A stretch of 64,000 nucleotides of DNA from Pseudofrankia nepalensis (GCF_016786305.1 NZ_JADWYV010000004.1), one strand, 5' to 3'. Shown: positions 8,829 to 17,757, counted from the stretch's first letter. Notes: generated from the sequence alone by a model not told the origin. Numbers and translations are program-made.

Positions 8829-9637
8829 CCAACGTCCTCGACAACGACGGCCTCGCCAACGGCCTCGGCGTGAGCAACGTCCTCGACCTCTTCCGGCTCG
8901 ACGGCAAGGTCGCGGTGGTCACCGGGGCGAGCTCGGGCCTGGGCGCCGGCTTCGCCCGCGCGCTCGCCCAGGCCGGCGCCGACGTCGTCCTCGCGGCCCG
9001 GCGCGTGGACCGGTTGTCCGATGTGGCGCAGGCCGTGCGGGAGGCGGGCCGCAAGGCCCTCGCGGTCGCCACCGACGTCAGCGACCCGGAGCAGTGTGAG
9101 GCGCTCGCGCGGGCGGCGATCGCCGAGTTCGGCCGCGTCGACGTCCTGGTCAACAACGCCGGCATCGGCACCGCGGTCCCCGCCGTCCGCGAGACACCGG
9201 ACGAGTTCCGGCGCGTCATCGACATCAACCTCAACGGCGCCTACTGGGCGGCGCAGTCCTGCGCGCGGGTCATGAAGCCCGGATCGAGCGTCGTCAACAT
9301 CGCGAGCGTGCTCGGGCTGATCAAGTCCTACGCCCCCCAGGCCGCCTACGCCGCCAGCAAGGCCGGGCTGATCGGCCTCACCCGGGACCTGGCCCAGCAG
9401 TGGTCGGGGCGGCGCGGCATCCGGGTCAACGCGATCGCGCCCGGCTACTTCGCCAGCGAGATGACGGCCGAGATCCCCGAGAACCAGCTCATGACCTTCA
9501 TCCGGCAGACCAGCCCGCTGGACCGGCTCGGCCTGCAGCACGAGCTCGACGCCGCCGTCGTCTTCCTCGCGAGCCCCGCCTCGTCCTACATCACCGGCAG
9601 CACCCTCGCCGTCGACGGAGGCATGTCCGGGCACTGA
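8825..9637 (+). CDS. Short-chain dehydrogenase/reductase
   Basis: This 270-residue classical SDR has TGASSGLGAGFA for NAD(P) binding near residue 35, NNAGIG, and the catalytic YAASKAG. It overlaps the kinase-like gene by 4 bases and is the last gene of the TetR-controlled operon, presumably oxidising the hydroxy intermediate. The C terminus ends in the usual AVDGGMSGH. It meets the DUF222 gene end-to-end with only 5 bases between stops, leaving no room for a separate terminator. Confidence 0.92.
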   Translation: MTNVLDNDGLANGLGVSNVLDLFRLDGKVAVVTGASSGLGAGFARALAQAGADVVLAARRVDRLSDVAQAVREAGRKALAVATDVSDPEQCEALARAAIAEFGRVDVLVNNAGIGTAVPAVRETPDEFRRVIDINLNGAYWAAQSCARVMKPGSSVVNIASVLGLIKSYAPQAAYAASKAGLIGLTRDLAQQWSGRRGIRVNAIAPGYFASEMTAEIPENQLMTFIRQTSPLDRLGLQHELDAAVVFLASPASSYITGSTLAVDGGMSGH

Positions 9638-9642
9638 CGGTG

Positions 9643-11199
9643 TCAGGGAGAATCGCCAGCCGGATGATCGGGTGGCCCCCAGATTCCGGAATATAGGTGA
9701 TCGAGCGTCCGGTGGAGGGGGTTTCGGCGTGGTTTTTGCTTGGGGTCGACGGAATAGGGCGGTATGAAGTATGGGTGACCGTCCGGTCCGACGAGGACTT
9801 TCCAGTCTTCGCGATGAAGGACGCGGTGATGATAGCGGCAGACCAGGACCGTGTTGTCGAGGTTCGTCGGTCCGCCGTGGGCCCAGTGCTTGATGTGGTG
9901 GGCGTCGGTCCAGGCGGCGGGCTTTCGGCAGTTCGGGAAGGCGCAGCCTCCGTCGCGGGCTTCCAACGCGCGGCGCAGCGAGGGCGGGATGAGGCGGCGG
10001 GTGCGGCCAAGCTCGAGCGGGGTGCCCTCCTGGGACAGGAGGATGTGCGTGAGGTGGGCGTCGCAGCCGATCCGCTCCAGGGTCGCGCGCGACAGCGGCT
10101 GGCCGTGGCCGGTGGTGGCGGGGACGGCGCCGGGCATGCCGAGGAGCGCGTCGATCGTCGTGGTGACGGCGATGTGCGGGCGGGTGCCGTGCGACAACGG
10201 AAGGGCGCCGGCACCCAGGACGCGCTGAGTGATCTCGACAAGGGCGTCCGCGCGCCGCTGGGGAACGGTCCGGTGGTCTTCCGGGGTCTCGCCAAGCGGC
10301 CGCGGCTTGGACAGCGGATCGAGCGCGGCGCGTAGCGCGGCGGCGCCCTCGGCGTCCAGGGTGCCGTGGATGCGGGTGGTGCCGTCGGGCTGGTCGGTGA
10401 GGTGCAGCTCGCGGCGGCGTGCCTGGTCACCGTCGTCGCGCGGGTCCGCGCCGGGTGGGTGTAGTTGGTCTCGGACCCGGTCGCGGATCGTCCTGCCCAG
10501 GGTGGCCAGGTCGTCGGCGTCGAGGATCGCGGCCTGGGCCAGCAGGAAGGCCTCCGCCCAGTCCCGCTGCTCGGCGGGGGTGTCCGCCGGCAACGAGTTG
10601 AGGGCGCCGGCGATGACCGACGCCTGGTCGCGGCTGATGCCCGCGGCGGCCAGGGCCTGGCCGGTGCGCTGGCAGGGGCCGTCGAGGTCGCGGGCGAGGC
10701 CCACCAGCCGGCGGGTGTCGGCGGGGCGCATCTTGAGCTGCCAGCGCAGCAGGTCCTGGACGGAGGGCAGGTCCTCCTCGCCGAACACCGGGCGCAGGTC
10801 CCGGCCACCCAGGTCACGGACCACCGCCAGTTGCAGGGCGGCGAGCAACCGGGAGGCCCTCTCGGCCTGGTCGAGCAGTTCCAGCGCCTCGACGTCGGAC
10901 AGCGCCCACAGGTTGGCCCCGCCCAGCTTCTCCAGCCCGCCCATCACCTCGTCGACCACGCACAGCAGGTGATGCCGCCCCAGCCACGGCCGGCTCGTGG
11001 TCGGCCCGCTCTCCCCGGCCGCCACGCCATCACCAGAGAAAGACCGCTCGCCCATGTTTTCCGCGCCGTTTTCCACCGCGTCGCCACGGCCGGCGGAAAT
11101 CCCGGCCGTGGCCGGACCCGTGGTTGCCTCGTCCGCCAGCCCGGCCGGGATTCCCGGCACCACCTCAGCCGCGTCATCGGGAAAGGGCACCTCGGGCAT
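9643..11199 (-). CDS. DUF222 / HNH endonuclease-domain protein (13E12-repeat type)
   Basis: This 518-residue protein has a DUF222 helical region over roughly residues 90-330 and a C-terminal HNH nuclease motif (about residues 413-455: CAFPNCRKPA, DAHHIKHWAHGG, LVCRYHHR). The conserved His and Cys residues look intact. Such genes occur in many copies in actinobacteria, are known in mycobacteria as REP13E12 proteins, and serve as phage integration targets; their function is unknown. The start at 11199 is the first ATG; no strong ribosome site precedes it, and an internal ATG (MGERSF, near residue 49) is possible. Confidence 0.8.
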   Translation of the reverse strand: MPEVPFPDDAAEVVPGIPAGLADEATTGPATAGISAGRGDAVENGAENMGERSFSGDGVAAGESGPTTSRPWLGRHHLLCVVDEVMGGLEKLGGANLWALSDVEALELLDQAERASRLLAALQLAVVRDLGGRDLRPVFGEEDLPSVQDLLRWQLKMRPADTRRLVGLARDLDGPCQRTGQALAAAGISRDQASVIAGALNSLPADTPAEQRDWAEAFLLAQAAILDADDLATLGRTIRDRVRDQLHPPGADPRDDGDQARRRELHLTDQPDGTTRIHGTLDAEGAAALRAALDPLSKPRPLGETPEDHRTVPQRRADALVEITQRVLGAGALPLSHGTRPHIAVTTTIDALLGMPGAVPATTGHGQPLSRATLERIGCDAHLTHILLSQEGTPLELGRTRRLIPPSLRRALEARDGGCAFPNCRKPAAWTDAHHIKHWAHGGPTNLDNTVLVCRYHHRVLHREDWKVLVGPDGHPYFIPPYSVDPKQKPRRNPLHRTLDHLYSGIWGPPDHPAGDSP

Positions 11200-11206
11200 T
11201 CATCAA

Positions 11207-11222
11207 CGAAATCACGATTTCG
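11207..11222. promoter_or_regulatory. 16-bp dyad upstream of the DUF222/HNH start
   Basis: The sequence CGAAATCACGATTTCG has 6-bp arms. It ends 7 bases upstream of the chosen start codon, where it could form an mRNA hairpin over the ribosome entry site or act as an operator. Confidence 0.35.
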
Positions 11223-11572
11223 AACATCTGTCCAGCCCGGCAAAATCGGGGGGCGTCACCCCCGATCGACGGGTTCCCGGAATTCCTTCATGAGGATTGG
11301 CGCCGCGGCAGTGCCGGAATGAAGTTAATCGGCGCAACTCTCGGCAATAAATGCCGAAGCCCTGCCCATGCCACTCGACCAGCGTCAAAGTGCGCGCAAG
11401 TGGCTCGAGTCGGGCGGCACAAGCCCGATGCGACGGTGGCCGTCCTCTCACGCCCAGCCTCGTCCTGTATCGCCGGCGGACCCAGCCAACGGGCAGACAT
11501 GACCGGCCGCAAGCACGGCAACGGCACCGGCACATCAGCGCGGGCACCGGCACATCAGCGCGCCGGCCGCGT

Positions 11573-11611
11573 CCGTGCCGTTGGCACGGCCGGCGGAAGC
11601 AGCTTCCGCCG
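11573..11611 (-). terminator. Double hairpin downstream of the XRE-cupin gene
   Basis: CCGTGCC-GTT-GGCACGG (11573-11589) is followed at once by a perfect 10-bp-arm palindrome CGGCGGAAGC-A-GCTTCCGCCG (11591-11611). The pair begins 27 bases beyond the stop of the leftward XRE-cupin gene, as expected for a terminator. An operator role for the second palindrome cannot be excluded. Confidence 0.5.
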
Positions 11612-11637
11612 CGGACCCAGTCCCAGCGGCAGTGGAT

Positions 11638-12327
11638 CTAGTCGGTGACGAACCAGATGGCGCGGACGAGGCGGTCGGTCTCGTTGCGCAGGCGGTGGGG
11701 GACGTCGCCGCTGATCCGGATCGCCTCGCCCGGCCCGAGCTGGCGGGGGCAGCCGTCGATGATGACGGTCAGCGTTCCTTCGAGGATGTACCCGTAGTCG
11801 GTGCCCCGGTGTCGTTGCGGCTGGTCGGCCGGCGCCGAGTCCGCCCCCGGCTCGTAGTCGGTCAGCAGGAAGTCGACGTGCTCGTCGACCGGCTCGACCA
11901 GGCGGCGCCAGCGGACGCCGGTCTGGAAGGCGAGATACTCCGGCACCGGCGGCGGCTCCGGCGCGAGGCCGTTCGGAACGACGCCGCCCGGAGCGACACC
12001 GTTCGACGCGGCGCCGTCCGCGCCTGGCCGGTCGCCAGCGATGGTCGCCTCCGAGGGCGCCGGCGACGCTGCCCGCGGCGTGACGCTGTGGCCCAGCAAC
12101 TCGTCGAGGGAGATGTCCAGTTCCCGCGCGATGGCGAACAGCGTGTTCACCGCCGCCTGGCTCTGGCCCAGCTCGAACTGGGACAGGAAGCTCGCCGAGA
12201 CCCCGAGGCGGCGCGCCAGCTCCCGCACGGACAGGCCCGCGCGTTCCCGGGCGTGCCGGACATTGCTACCGACGGACACGCTCATACCCCCAGGGCCGAC
12301 TCGATCGGCCTTGCGTGAGCTGGCCAC
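11638..12327 (-). CDS. XRE-type regulator with C-terminal cupin sensor domain
   Basis: This 229-residue protein has an N-terminal XRE helix-turn-helix (about residues 20-75, with LSVRELARRLGVSASFLSQFELGQ). A Pro/Gly-rich linker of about 45 residues leads to a cupin_2 barrel (YGYILEGTLTVIIDG, PGEAIRISGDVPHRLRN). This architecture senses a small carbon compound and regulates its catabolic operon. A GTG at 12327 was chosen because GGAGGAG lies 6 bases upstream; that same GGAGGAG sits inside a longer ATG-start reading at 12342. It is third after the E1 fusion and acyl-CoA synthetase and is the most plausible ligand of the palindromes at 16540-16627. Confidence 0.85.
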   Translation of the reverse strand: MASSRKADRVGPGGMSVSVGSNVRHARERAGLSVRELARRLGVSASFLSQFELGQSQAAVNTLFAIARELDISLDELLGHSVTPRAASPAPSEATIAGDRPGADGAASNGVAPGGVVPNGLAPEPPPVPEYLAFQTGVRWRRLVEPVDEHVDFLLTDYEPGADSAPADQPQRHRGTDYGYILEGTLTVIIDGCPRQLGPGEAIRISGDVPHRLRNETDRLVRAIWFVTD

Positions 12328-12475
12328 GTGGGGCTCCTCCATATGACGACCACAAAGCCGCCACTGAGCGTACGCGGCCCGCGCCGGGATGCCCCACTTT
12401 CCGGGGCCACGCCGACGCACGCCGTGCCCATCGGCCGGGTGCTCCTCGTTCTGGTGCCCGTCCACGCCATGGCGG

Positions 12476-14311
12476 TCAGCGTCCTTCCGTCGCGGGCCGG
12501 TCCTCCGCGGTGCCGCCCGGCGCGGGCGGCGGAGAACCGACCGACGGGGGCGGCGGGGACCCAGCCACCGCCCGGCGCCGGAGCACGAACTTCTGGACCT
12601 TCCCGCTCGGGGTGCGCGGCAGGTCGTCGACGACGACCAGCAGCTCCGGGGCCTTCTGGATGGCCAGGCCCGCCCCGGTCACGTGGTCACGCAGGTCGGC
12701 CAGGGTCGGCGGGGTCCAGCCCGCCGCCGGCACGACGAACGCGCAGGCACGCTCGACCAGTGTCGGGTCGGGGCTGGCGACGACGGCGATGTCGGCGACG
12801 GCGGGGTGGCTGAGCAGCACCGACTCCACCTCGGCGGCGCTGAACTTCTCGCCACCGCGGTTGATGATGTCCTTGATCCGCCCGGAGATGACCAGGGTGC
12901 CGTCGGCGCCGATCCGGGCCAGGTCCCCGGTGCGGAAGAAGCCATCCGGGGTGAACGCGTCCCGGTTCAGCTCCGGGTCGAGGTAGCCCAGGAACAGCTC
13001 CGGGCCGCGCACCAGCAGCTCCCCCTCACCACCGGCGGCGGCGTCGTTGACGGCGGCGGCGGCCGGCGGGCCGGCGGTTCCGTCCTGCCCGACGTCCCCG
13101 GCCCGCGCGGACCCGTCAGACCCGTCGGTCCCGCCGGGCTCGCCGGCCAGGGCGCCGGGGTCGCGGCGTAGCTCGTTGTCCCCCATCGGCCGTCCCTCGC
13201 CGGTCGCGGCGGCGTCCAGGTCGCCGTACGGGTCGCCCATCGACGACGTCGGCAGCTCGGTCGAGCCGTAGGTGCGCACCACCCGCGTCCCCATCACCGT
13301 GTGGGCTTCGCGAACCAGCGTGGCCGGGATGTCGGCGCCGCCGCAGACGAACACCCGCAGCGCGCTTCGGGCCCGCCGCTCGGCGTAGACGTCGGTCAGC
13401 CCGCGCAGGAACGGCGTGGCGCTGACGGTGAAGGCGCAGCGGTGCTCCTCGATCAGGTCGACCGCGGCGGCGGCGTCCCACCGGCTCTGCAGGACGACCG
13501 GGCTGCCGAGGTCCGCCGGCAGGAGCACGCCGTACGACAGGCCGGTGATGTGGCTGAGCGGCGAGGCCATGAAGACCCGGTCGGCCGGGCCGAGCCGGGC
13601 CGCGGCCGCCATGGCGCGGGTCTCCGCGAGCAGGGTCTGGTGGCTGTGCAGCACGCCCTTCGGCGCCGAGGTCGTGCCCGAGGTGTAGAGGACGACCGCG
13701 ATGTCGCCCGCGCCGGCCGGCGCTTCCGGGACGATGGGTTCCGGTCCGCCGAAGGACGGGCCGGCGAGCCAGTCGGCCAGCGTCTCGACGCCCACGTCAC
13801 CCGTGGCTCCCATGTCACCCGAGCCACGCACGGCGACCACCGTCACGTCCGGCCGGTCGTCGGCGGACGCCGATCCACACGCCGCGGGCCGCGCCGCGCG
13901 CAGCACCTCCCGCAGCGCCTCGGCGTGCCGGTAGGAGCGGTACTCCTCGGGGACGAACGCCGCCGCCGGCCGGGTCTGGCGGACGATGTGCGCCAGCTCC
14001 CGTTCCCGGTAGATGGGCACCACCGGCACCAGCACGGCGCCGGCCAGGAAGACGCCCCAGGAGACCACGCTCGTCTCCCACCAGTTGGGGAGCTGGACCA
14101 GCACGGTGTCTCCGGTGCCGACGCCGTGCGCCCGCAGCCCGGCGGCCACCCGCCCGGCCGCCGCCGCGAGCTCGGCGTAGCTCAGCCGGCGCTCCCCCTC
14201 GAGGACCGCCAGCTCGTCGCCGCGCGCGGCCACCGCGGCGCGCAGCCGGTCGGCCAGCGTCTCCCGGGGAAGGTGGTAGTCCACCGCGTGCGGCCTGGTC
14301 GGGCTCAGCAT
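12476..14311 (-). CDS. AMP-forming acyl-CoA synthetase
   Basis: This 611-residue ANL-superfamily ligase activates a carboxylate as acyl-AMP and transfers it to CoA. Visible motifs are the P-loop VLYTSGTTSAPKG near residue 207, YGSTELP, the hinge TGDLARIGADGTLVISGRIKD, and PRTPSGKVQKF with the catalytic Lys. An Ala/Gly/Asp-rich insert of about 50 residues sits between YGSTE and the GELLVRG strand, longer than usual. Its start overlaps the stop of the upstream E1 fusion gene by 7 bases. It belongs to the CaiC/cyclohexanecarboxylate-CoA ligase-like subgroup by general look; the substrate is unknown. Confidence 0.9.
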   Translation of the reverse strand: MLSPTRPHAVDYHLPRETLADRLRAAVAARGDELAVLEGERRLSYAELAAAAGRVAAGLRAHGVGTGDTVLVQLPNWWETSVVSWGVFLAGAVLVPVVPIYRERELAHIVRQTRPAAAFVPEEYRSYRHAEALREVLRAARPAACGSASADDRPDVTVVAVRGSGDMGATGDVGVETLADWLAGPSFGGPEPIVPEAPAGAGDIAVVLYTSGTTSAPKGVLHSHQTLLAETRAMAAAARLGPADRVFMASPLSHITGLSYGVLLPADLGSPVVLQSRWDAAAAVDLIEEHRCAFTVSATPFLRGLTDVYAERRARSALRVFVCGGADIPATLVREAHTVMGTRVVRTYGSTELPTSSMGDPYGDLDAAATGEGRPMGDNELRRDPGALAGEPGGTDGSDGSARAGDVGQDGTAGPPAAAAVNDAAAGGEGELLVRGPELFLGYLDPELNRDAFTPDGFFRTGDLARIGADGTLVISGRIKDIINRGGEKFSAAEVESVLLSHPAVADIAVVASPDPTLVERACAFVVPAAGWTPPTLADLRDHVTGAGLAIQKAPELLVVVDDLPRTPSGKVQKFVLRRRAVAGSPPPPSVGSPPPAPGGTAEDRPATEGR

Positions 14312-16347
14312 GCCGTCACCTCCCGGACGGCCTGGACGATGTCGGCGGCGCCCGCCTCCCAGCGGCGTTCCAGCGACGGGGCGTACGGTGCCGGCGTGTA
14401 GGCGGCCCCGACGCGGCGGACCGGCGCGTCGAGCGACCAGAATCCCTCGTTCACGGCGAGCGCGGCGATCTCCGCGCCGACCCCGAAGTCGACCACCGCC
14501 TCGTGCGCGACGACCAGCCGGTTCGTGCGGGCGAGCGAGGCGAGCACCGCCTCGCGGTCCAGCGGGACGATCGTGCGCAGGTCCAGGACCTCCGCGTCGA
14601 TGCCCTCGGTCGACAGCGTCTCGGCGGCGGCGAGCGCCTCGAACACCATCCGCGACCAGGAGACGATCGTGACGTCGGTGCCGGGGCGGACCACCCGGGC
14701 CTTGCCCAGCGGAACGCGGTGGTCGTCGGCGGGCATCGCCCACTTCCGCTCGTACAGCAGCCTGTTCTCGATGAACACCACCGGGTTGTCGTCCTCGATG
14801 GCGGTCCGCAGCAGGCCGTAGGCGTCGTCGCCGAAGCTCGGCATCACCACGGTCAGGCCCGGGATGTGCGCGAAGAGGGTCTCCAGGCTCTGCGAATGCT
14901 GGCTGCCCGAGGAGCGGCCGGACCCGAACTGGGTGCGGACGACCATCGGCACGGTGACCGCCCCGCCGGTCATGAACCGCAGCTTGGCCGCCTGGTTCAT
15001 GATCTGGTCGAGGCAGACACCCAGGAAGTCCAGGTACATCAGCTCGACGACGGGGCGCAGGCCCGCCATGGCCGCGCCGACCCCCAGCCCCATGATCGCG
15101 GTCTCCGCGATCGGCGTGTCCAGGACTCGGTCGGGGAACTCGCCGGCCAGGCCCCGGGTGAGACCGAAGACGTTGCCGCCGGCCACGTCGATGCCGGCGA
15201 GGAAGACCAACGGGTCCGCGGCCAGCGCGTCGCGCATCGCCTGCCGCAGGATGCGCGAGCCCGAGGACGGCCGGCTGCCGGCCCCCTCGGGGGGCGTCCC
15301 AGCTGAGGAGGCCCCACCCGCCGCCGCGGCGCTCCGGGTGCCGTCGGCCCTGGTGCCGCCGGCCGGCACGGCCGCCTGGTCGGGGCGGGCCCGCCGCCGC
15401 GGGGCGTAGACGTACTCCGCGGCGTCCGCCGGGGCCGGTTCCGGGGACTCGCGGGCGAACTTCTCGGCGTCCTCGACGTCCGCCTCCGCCCGCCGCTCGG
15501 CCCGCTCGACATCCGCCGCCGGCACGCCCAGGCCGAGCAGCCGCGCCCGGGTGACCAGCAGCGGGTCACGGGCCGTCGCGTCGTCGAGGTCCGAGCGCTC
15601 CCGGTAGCGCTGCTCGTCTCCCTCGTAGTGGCCGCGCACCCGGGTGGTGACGCTCTCGACCAGCACCGGGCCGTCCCCGGCCCGTGCCTGGTCGAGCACC
15701 TGGCGCATCCCGTCGGCGACCGCCTCCACGTCGTTGCCGGCCAGCTCGACGAACGCCATCCCGTAGGCGCCGGCCCGCTCGCGCACCGGCACCGGATGCT
15801 GGTCCTCGGCCCGGGAGAACTCGGAGAAGCGGTTGTTCTCGCAGAAGAACACCAGCGGCAGCCGCCAGAGCGCGGCGACGTTCATGGCCTCGTGGAACGC
15901 CCCCGTCGCGACGGCGCCGTCCCCGAAGAAGGCGATGACGGCGTCCCCGGCGCCGCGCCGGCGCAGCGCGTGCGCGGCGCCGAGCGCGATCGGCAGGCCG
16001 GCGCCGACGATGCCGTTCGCGCCGAAGATGCCGAGCCCCGGGTCGGCGACGTGCATGGAGCCGCCGCGCCCGTGGCAGGCGCCGGTCTCCCTGGCCATCA
16101 GCTCGGCCAGCATCTGTCGCGGGGGCAGGCCCTTGGCCAGGACGTGGCCGTGTCCCCGGTGCGTCGAAGTGATCACGTCGCTGGCGCGGGCGTGGACGAG
16201 CGCGCCGACGGCGCAGGCCTCCTGGCCGACCGACGTGTGGACGAACCCCGGTACGAGCCCGTCGCGGTACAGCACGGCGACCCGCTCCTCCACCCGGCGG
16301 ATCAGCACCATGCGTTCGTAGGCGGCGAGTAAGCGCGCGCGATCCAT
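14305..16347 (-). CDS. ThDP-dependent 2-oxoacid/acetoin dehydrogenase E1, alpha and beta fused
   Basis: This 680-residue protein joins an E1-alpha unit (about residues 1-310, ThDP motif GDGAVATGAFHEAMN) to an E1-beta unit (about 365-680, with FLAGIDVAGGN, MYLDFLGVCLDQ, QFGSGRSSGSQHSQ). The linker is an Ala/Gly/Ser-rich segment of about 50 residues. Normally the two are separate subunits of pyruvate, branched-chain or acetoin dehydrogenase; the alpha half looks most like the acetoin/pyruvate type. No E2 or E3 gene is in the window, so it must borrow them or work alone. GGGAG precedes the ATG. It heads the leftward operon with the acyl-CoA synthetase and XRE-cupin genes. Confidence 0.9.
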   Translation of the reverse strand: MDRARLLAAYERMVLIRRVEERVAVLYRDGLVPGFVHTSVGQEACAVGALVHARASDVITSTHRGHGHVLAKGLPPRQMLAELMARETGACHGRGGSMHVADPGLGIFGANGIVGAGLPIALGAAHALRRRGAGDAVIAFFGDGAVATGAFHEAMNVAALWRLPLVFFCENNRFSEFSRAEDQHPVPVRERAGAYGMAFVELAGNDVEAVADGMRQVLDQARAGDGPVLVESVTTRVRGHYEGDEQRYRERSDLDDATARDPLLVTRARLLGLGVPAADVERAERRAEADVEDAEKFARESPEPAPADAAEYVYAPRRRARPDQAAVPAGGTRADGTRSAAAAGGASSAGTPPEGAGSRPSSGSRILRQAMRDALAADPLVFLAGIDVAGGNVFGLTRGLAGEFPDRVLDTPIAETAIMGLGVGAAMAGLRPVVELMYLDFLGVCLDQIMNQAAKLRFMTGGAVTVPMVVRTQFGSGRSSGSQHSQSLETLFAHIPGLTVVMPSFGDDAYGLLRTAIEDDNPVVFIENRLLYERKWAMPADDHRVPLGKARVVRPGTDVTIVSWSRMVFEALAAAETLSTEGIDAEVLDLRTIVPLDREAVLASLARTNRLVVAHEAVVDFGVGAEIAALAVNEGFWSLDAPVRRVGAAYTPAPYAPSLERRWEAGAADIVQAVREVTAC

Positions 16348-16466
16348 CTGGCTCTCCCATCCGGGTCAGGGCGACTGCCCGGCCGCTCGCCGGGGCAGGA
16401 CGGCCCGGCCCGCCGCGGTTTCCCACCGACCGCCGTGACGGGCGGTGATGGTCCCGATCGTGGGTC

Positions 16467-16520
16467 GGTCGTGGCGGTCGACTGGGTCGTGGCGGTCAAC
16501 GCGGTCGTGGCGGTCAACGT
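16467..16520. repeat. Three 18-bp tandem repeats
   Basis: The unit GGTCGTGGCGGTCAACGC is repeated three times with period 18; copies 2 and 3 differ by one base, and copy 1 differs at its last few bases. The array ends 19 bases before the first palindrome. It could be an accessory regulator site or simple replication slippage. Confidence 0.6.
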
Positions 16521-16539
16521 AGCCGCGACCAAACCCGGG

Positions 16540-16558
16540 TGTCCAGTGGCACTTGACA
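16540..16558. promoter_or_regulatory. 19-bp palindromic operator candidate, left copy
   Basis: TGTCCAGTGGCACTTGACA has 9-bp arms with one mismatch. It matches the perfect copy at 16609-16627 at 17 of 19 positions, and the two centres are 69 bp apart. Candidate target of the XRE-cupin regulator. Confidence 0.6.
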
Positions 16559-16608
16559 CCTGGCCGGGTCGGCACCGAGAGTGACCAGAGTCGGCCACCC
16601 GGACCGAC

Positions 16609-16627
16609 TGTCAAGTGCCACTTGACA
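16609..16627. promoter_or_regulatory. 19-bp perfect palindromic operator, right copy
   Basis: TGTCAAGTGCCACTTGACA is a perfect palindrome with 9-bp arms around one central base. It lies between the two divergent arms of the catabolic island, 186 bp before the hydrolase start. Confidence 0.7.
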
Positions 16628-16812
16628 ACGTGACGGACGCCATCCACGATGGTCGACACGCCCACGGGTAACGCACCCGAAATCTGCCGGCCGCCGCGAC
16701 ACCAAAAGTCGCCCCGGCCGCTTCCGATACCAGCCCCAAGACCATGGGCCGGGGCGGGCGAAAGCCTGAGACAAAGCATTCCATCCGCTCCGCCCACGCC
16801 GGAGGACTTCCG

Positions 16813-17757
16813 ATGCGCCGAGAAGACGTCGAGTTCAGCAGTGAGGGCACCACGGTGCGCGGCTGGCTCTACCGACCGGATGTCGACGCGGGCACCGAAA
16901 ACGTTCCCGCCGTCGTCCTGGCCGGCGGCTGGTGCTATGTGCGAGAACTCGTCATGCCCTACTACGCGGAGGCGTTCGCGGCCCTGGGAATCGCGGCGCT
17001 GGTGTTCGACTACCGCAATCTCGGGGTCTCCGACGGCGAGCCGCGCCAGCACCTCGACCCGTGGGCGCAGATCCGCGACTACCAGAACGCGCTGAGCTTC
17101 CTGGAGCGCGCCGACGGCATCGACCCGGACCGGCTCGGCGCCTGGGGCATCTCCTACTCCGGCGGGCACGTGCTGGTCCTCGCGGCCACCGACCCGCGGG
17201 TGAAGGCGGTCGTCAGCCAGATCCCGGTGGTGGACGGCTACCGGAACATGCGCCGGGTCCACGGCGGCGTCGGCTACCGCAAGCTGTGGGACGCGATCCT
17301 CACCGACCGGCGGCTGCGCTACGAGGACCCGGCGAAACGCCTGTACATCCCGCACGCCAGCGAGACACCCGACACGGAGCTGTCGAGCTGGCCGTTCCCC
17401 GAGACGCGCACCACCTTCGCCGCGCTCCAGGCCACCGAGGCGCCGCTGTACCAGAACCGCAGCACCATGGAGTCGGTCGACCTGCTGCTGAACTACGACA
17501 TCACGCCGTTCGCCGACCGGATCTACGACACCCCGACGATGGTCATCGTGGCCGAGGGCGACGACATCACCCTGTGGGACCTCGAGATCGGCGTGTACAA
17601 CCGCCTCCCGACCGCGAAGAAGGAACTCGTGGTCCTTCCGCACACGACGCACATGACCCTCTACAGCGACCGGTCGAAGCTCGACCGGGCCGCCGCGCAC
17701 GCGTCGCGCTGGTTCGCCGCCCAGCTGCTCGGCGCACCCGCCGCCACGTCCGGCTGA
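16813..17757 (+). CDS. Alpha/beta hydrolase
   Basis: This 314-residue hydrolase has the nucleophile elbow GISYSGGH (catalytic Ser near residue 119) preceded by FDYRNLGVSDGEPR. A late Asp (EGDDITLWD) and His (THMTLYSD) complete a plausible triad. The fold resembles the S15/dienelactone-hydrolase-like group, acting on an ester, lactone or similar bond in the cytosol. GGAGG 7 bases before the ATG fixes the start and excludes a longer reading. It is the first gene of the rightward arm, 247 bp before the ABC transporter, and probably releases or processes the imported compound. Confidence 0.87.
   Translation: MRREDVEFSSEGTTVRGWLYRPDVDAGTENVPAVVLAGGWCYVRELVMPYYAEAFAALGIAALVFDYRNLGVSDGEPRQHLDPWAQIRDYQNALSFLERADGIDPDRLGAWGISYSGGHVLVLAATDPRVKAVVSQIPVVDGYRNMRRVHGGVGYRKLWDAILTDRRLRYEDPAKRLYIPHASETPDTELSSWPFPETRTTFAALQATEAPLYQNRSTMESVDLLLNYDITPFADRIYDTPTMVIVAEGDDITLWDLEIGVYNRLPTAKKELVVLPHTTHMTLYSDRSKLDRAAAHASRWFAAQLLGAPAATSG

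Larger units (their letters stand above)
11200..11637. other. Intergenic region between DUF222/HNH and XRE-cupin genes
   Basis: No gene is supported in these 438 bases. They hold a 16-bp dyad just before the DUF222 start, a 19-bp direct repeat (11524-11542 and 11544-11562, beginning GCACCGGCACATC) and a tandem pair of hairpins at 11573-11611. Local GC content falls near 11300-11400, which suggests the promoter of the DUF222 gene. Confidence 0.5.
16348..16812. other. 465-bp divergent regulatory region of the catabolic island
   Basis: This gap separates the leftward E1-fusion operon from the rightward hydrolase/ABC operon. It contains three tandem 18-bp repeats (16467-16520) and two related 19-bp palindromes (16540-16558, 16609-16627) and no credible gene. 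The G+C content is lower after 16630, where the rightward promoter is expected. Confidence 0.6.

Noticed and set aside
16467..16520. CRISPR array
   Set aside because: Three immediately adjacent 18-bp copies lack spacers and there are no cas genes.
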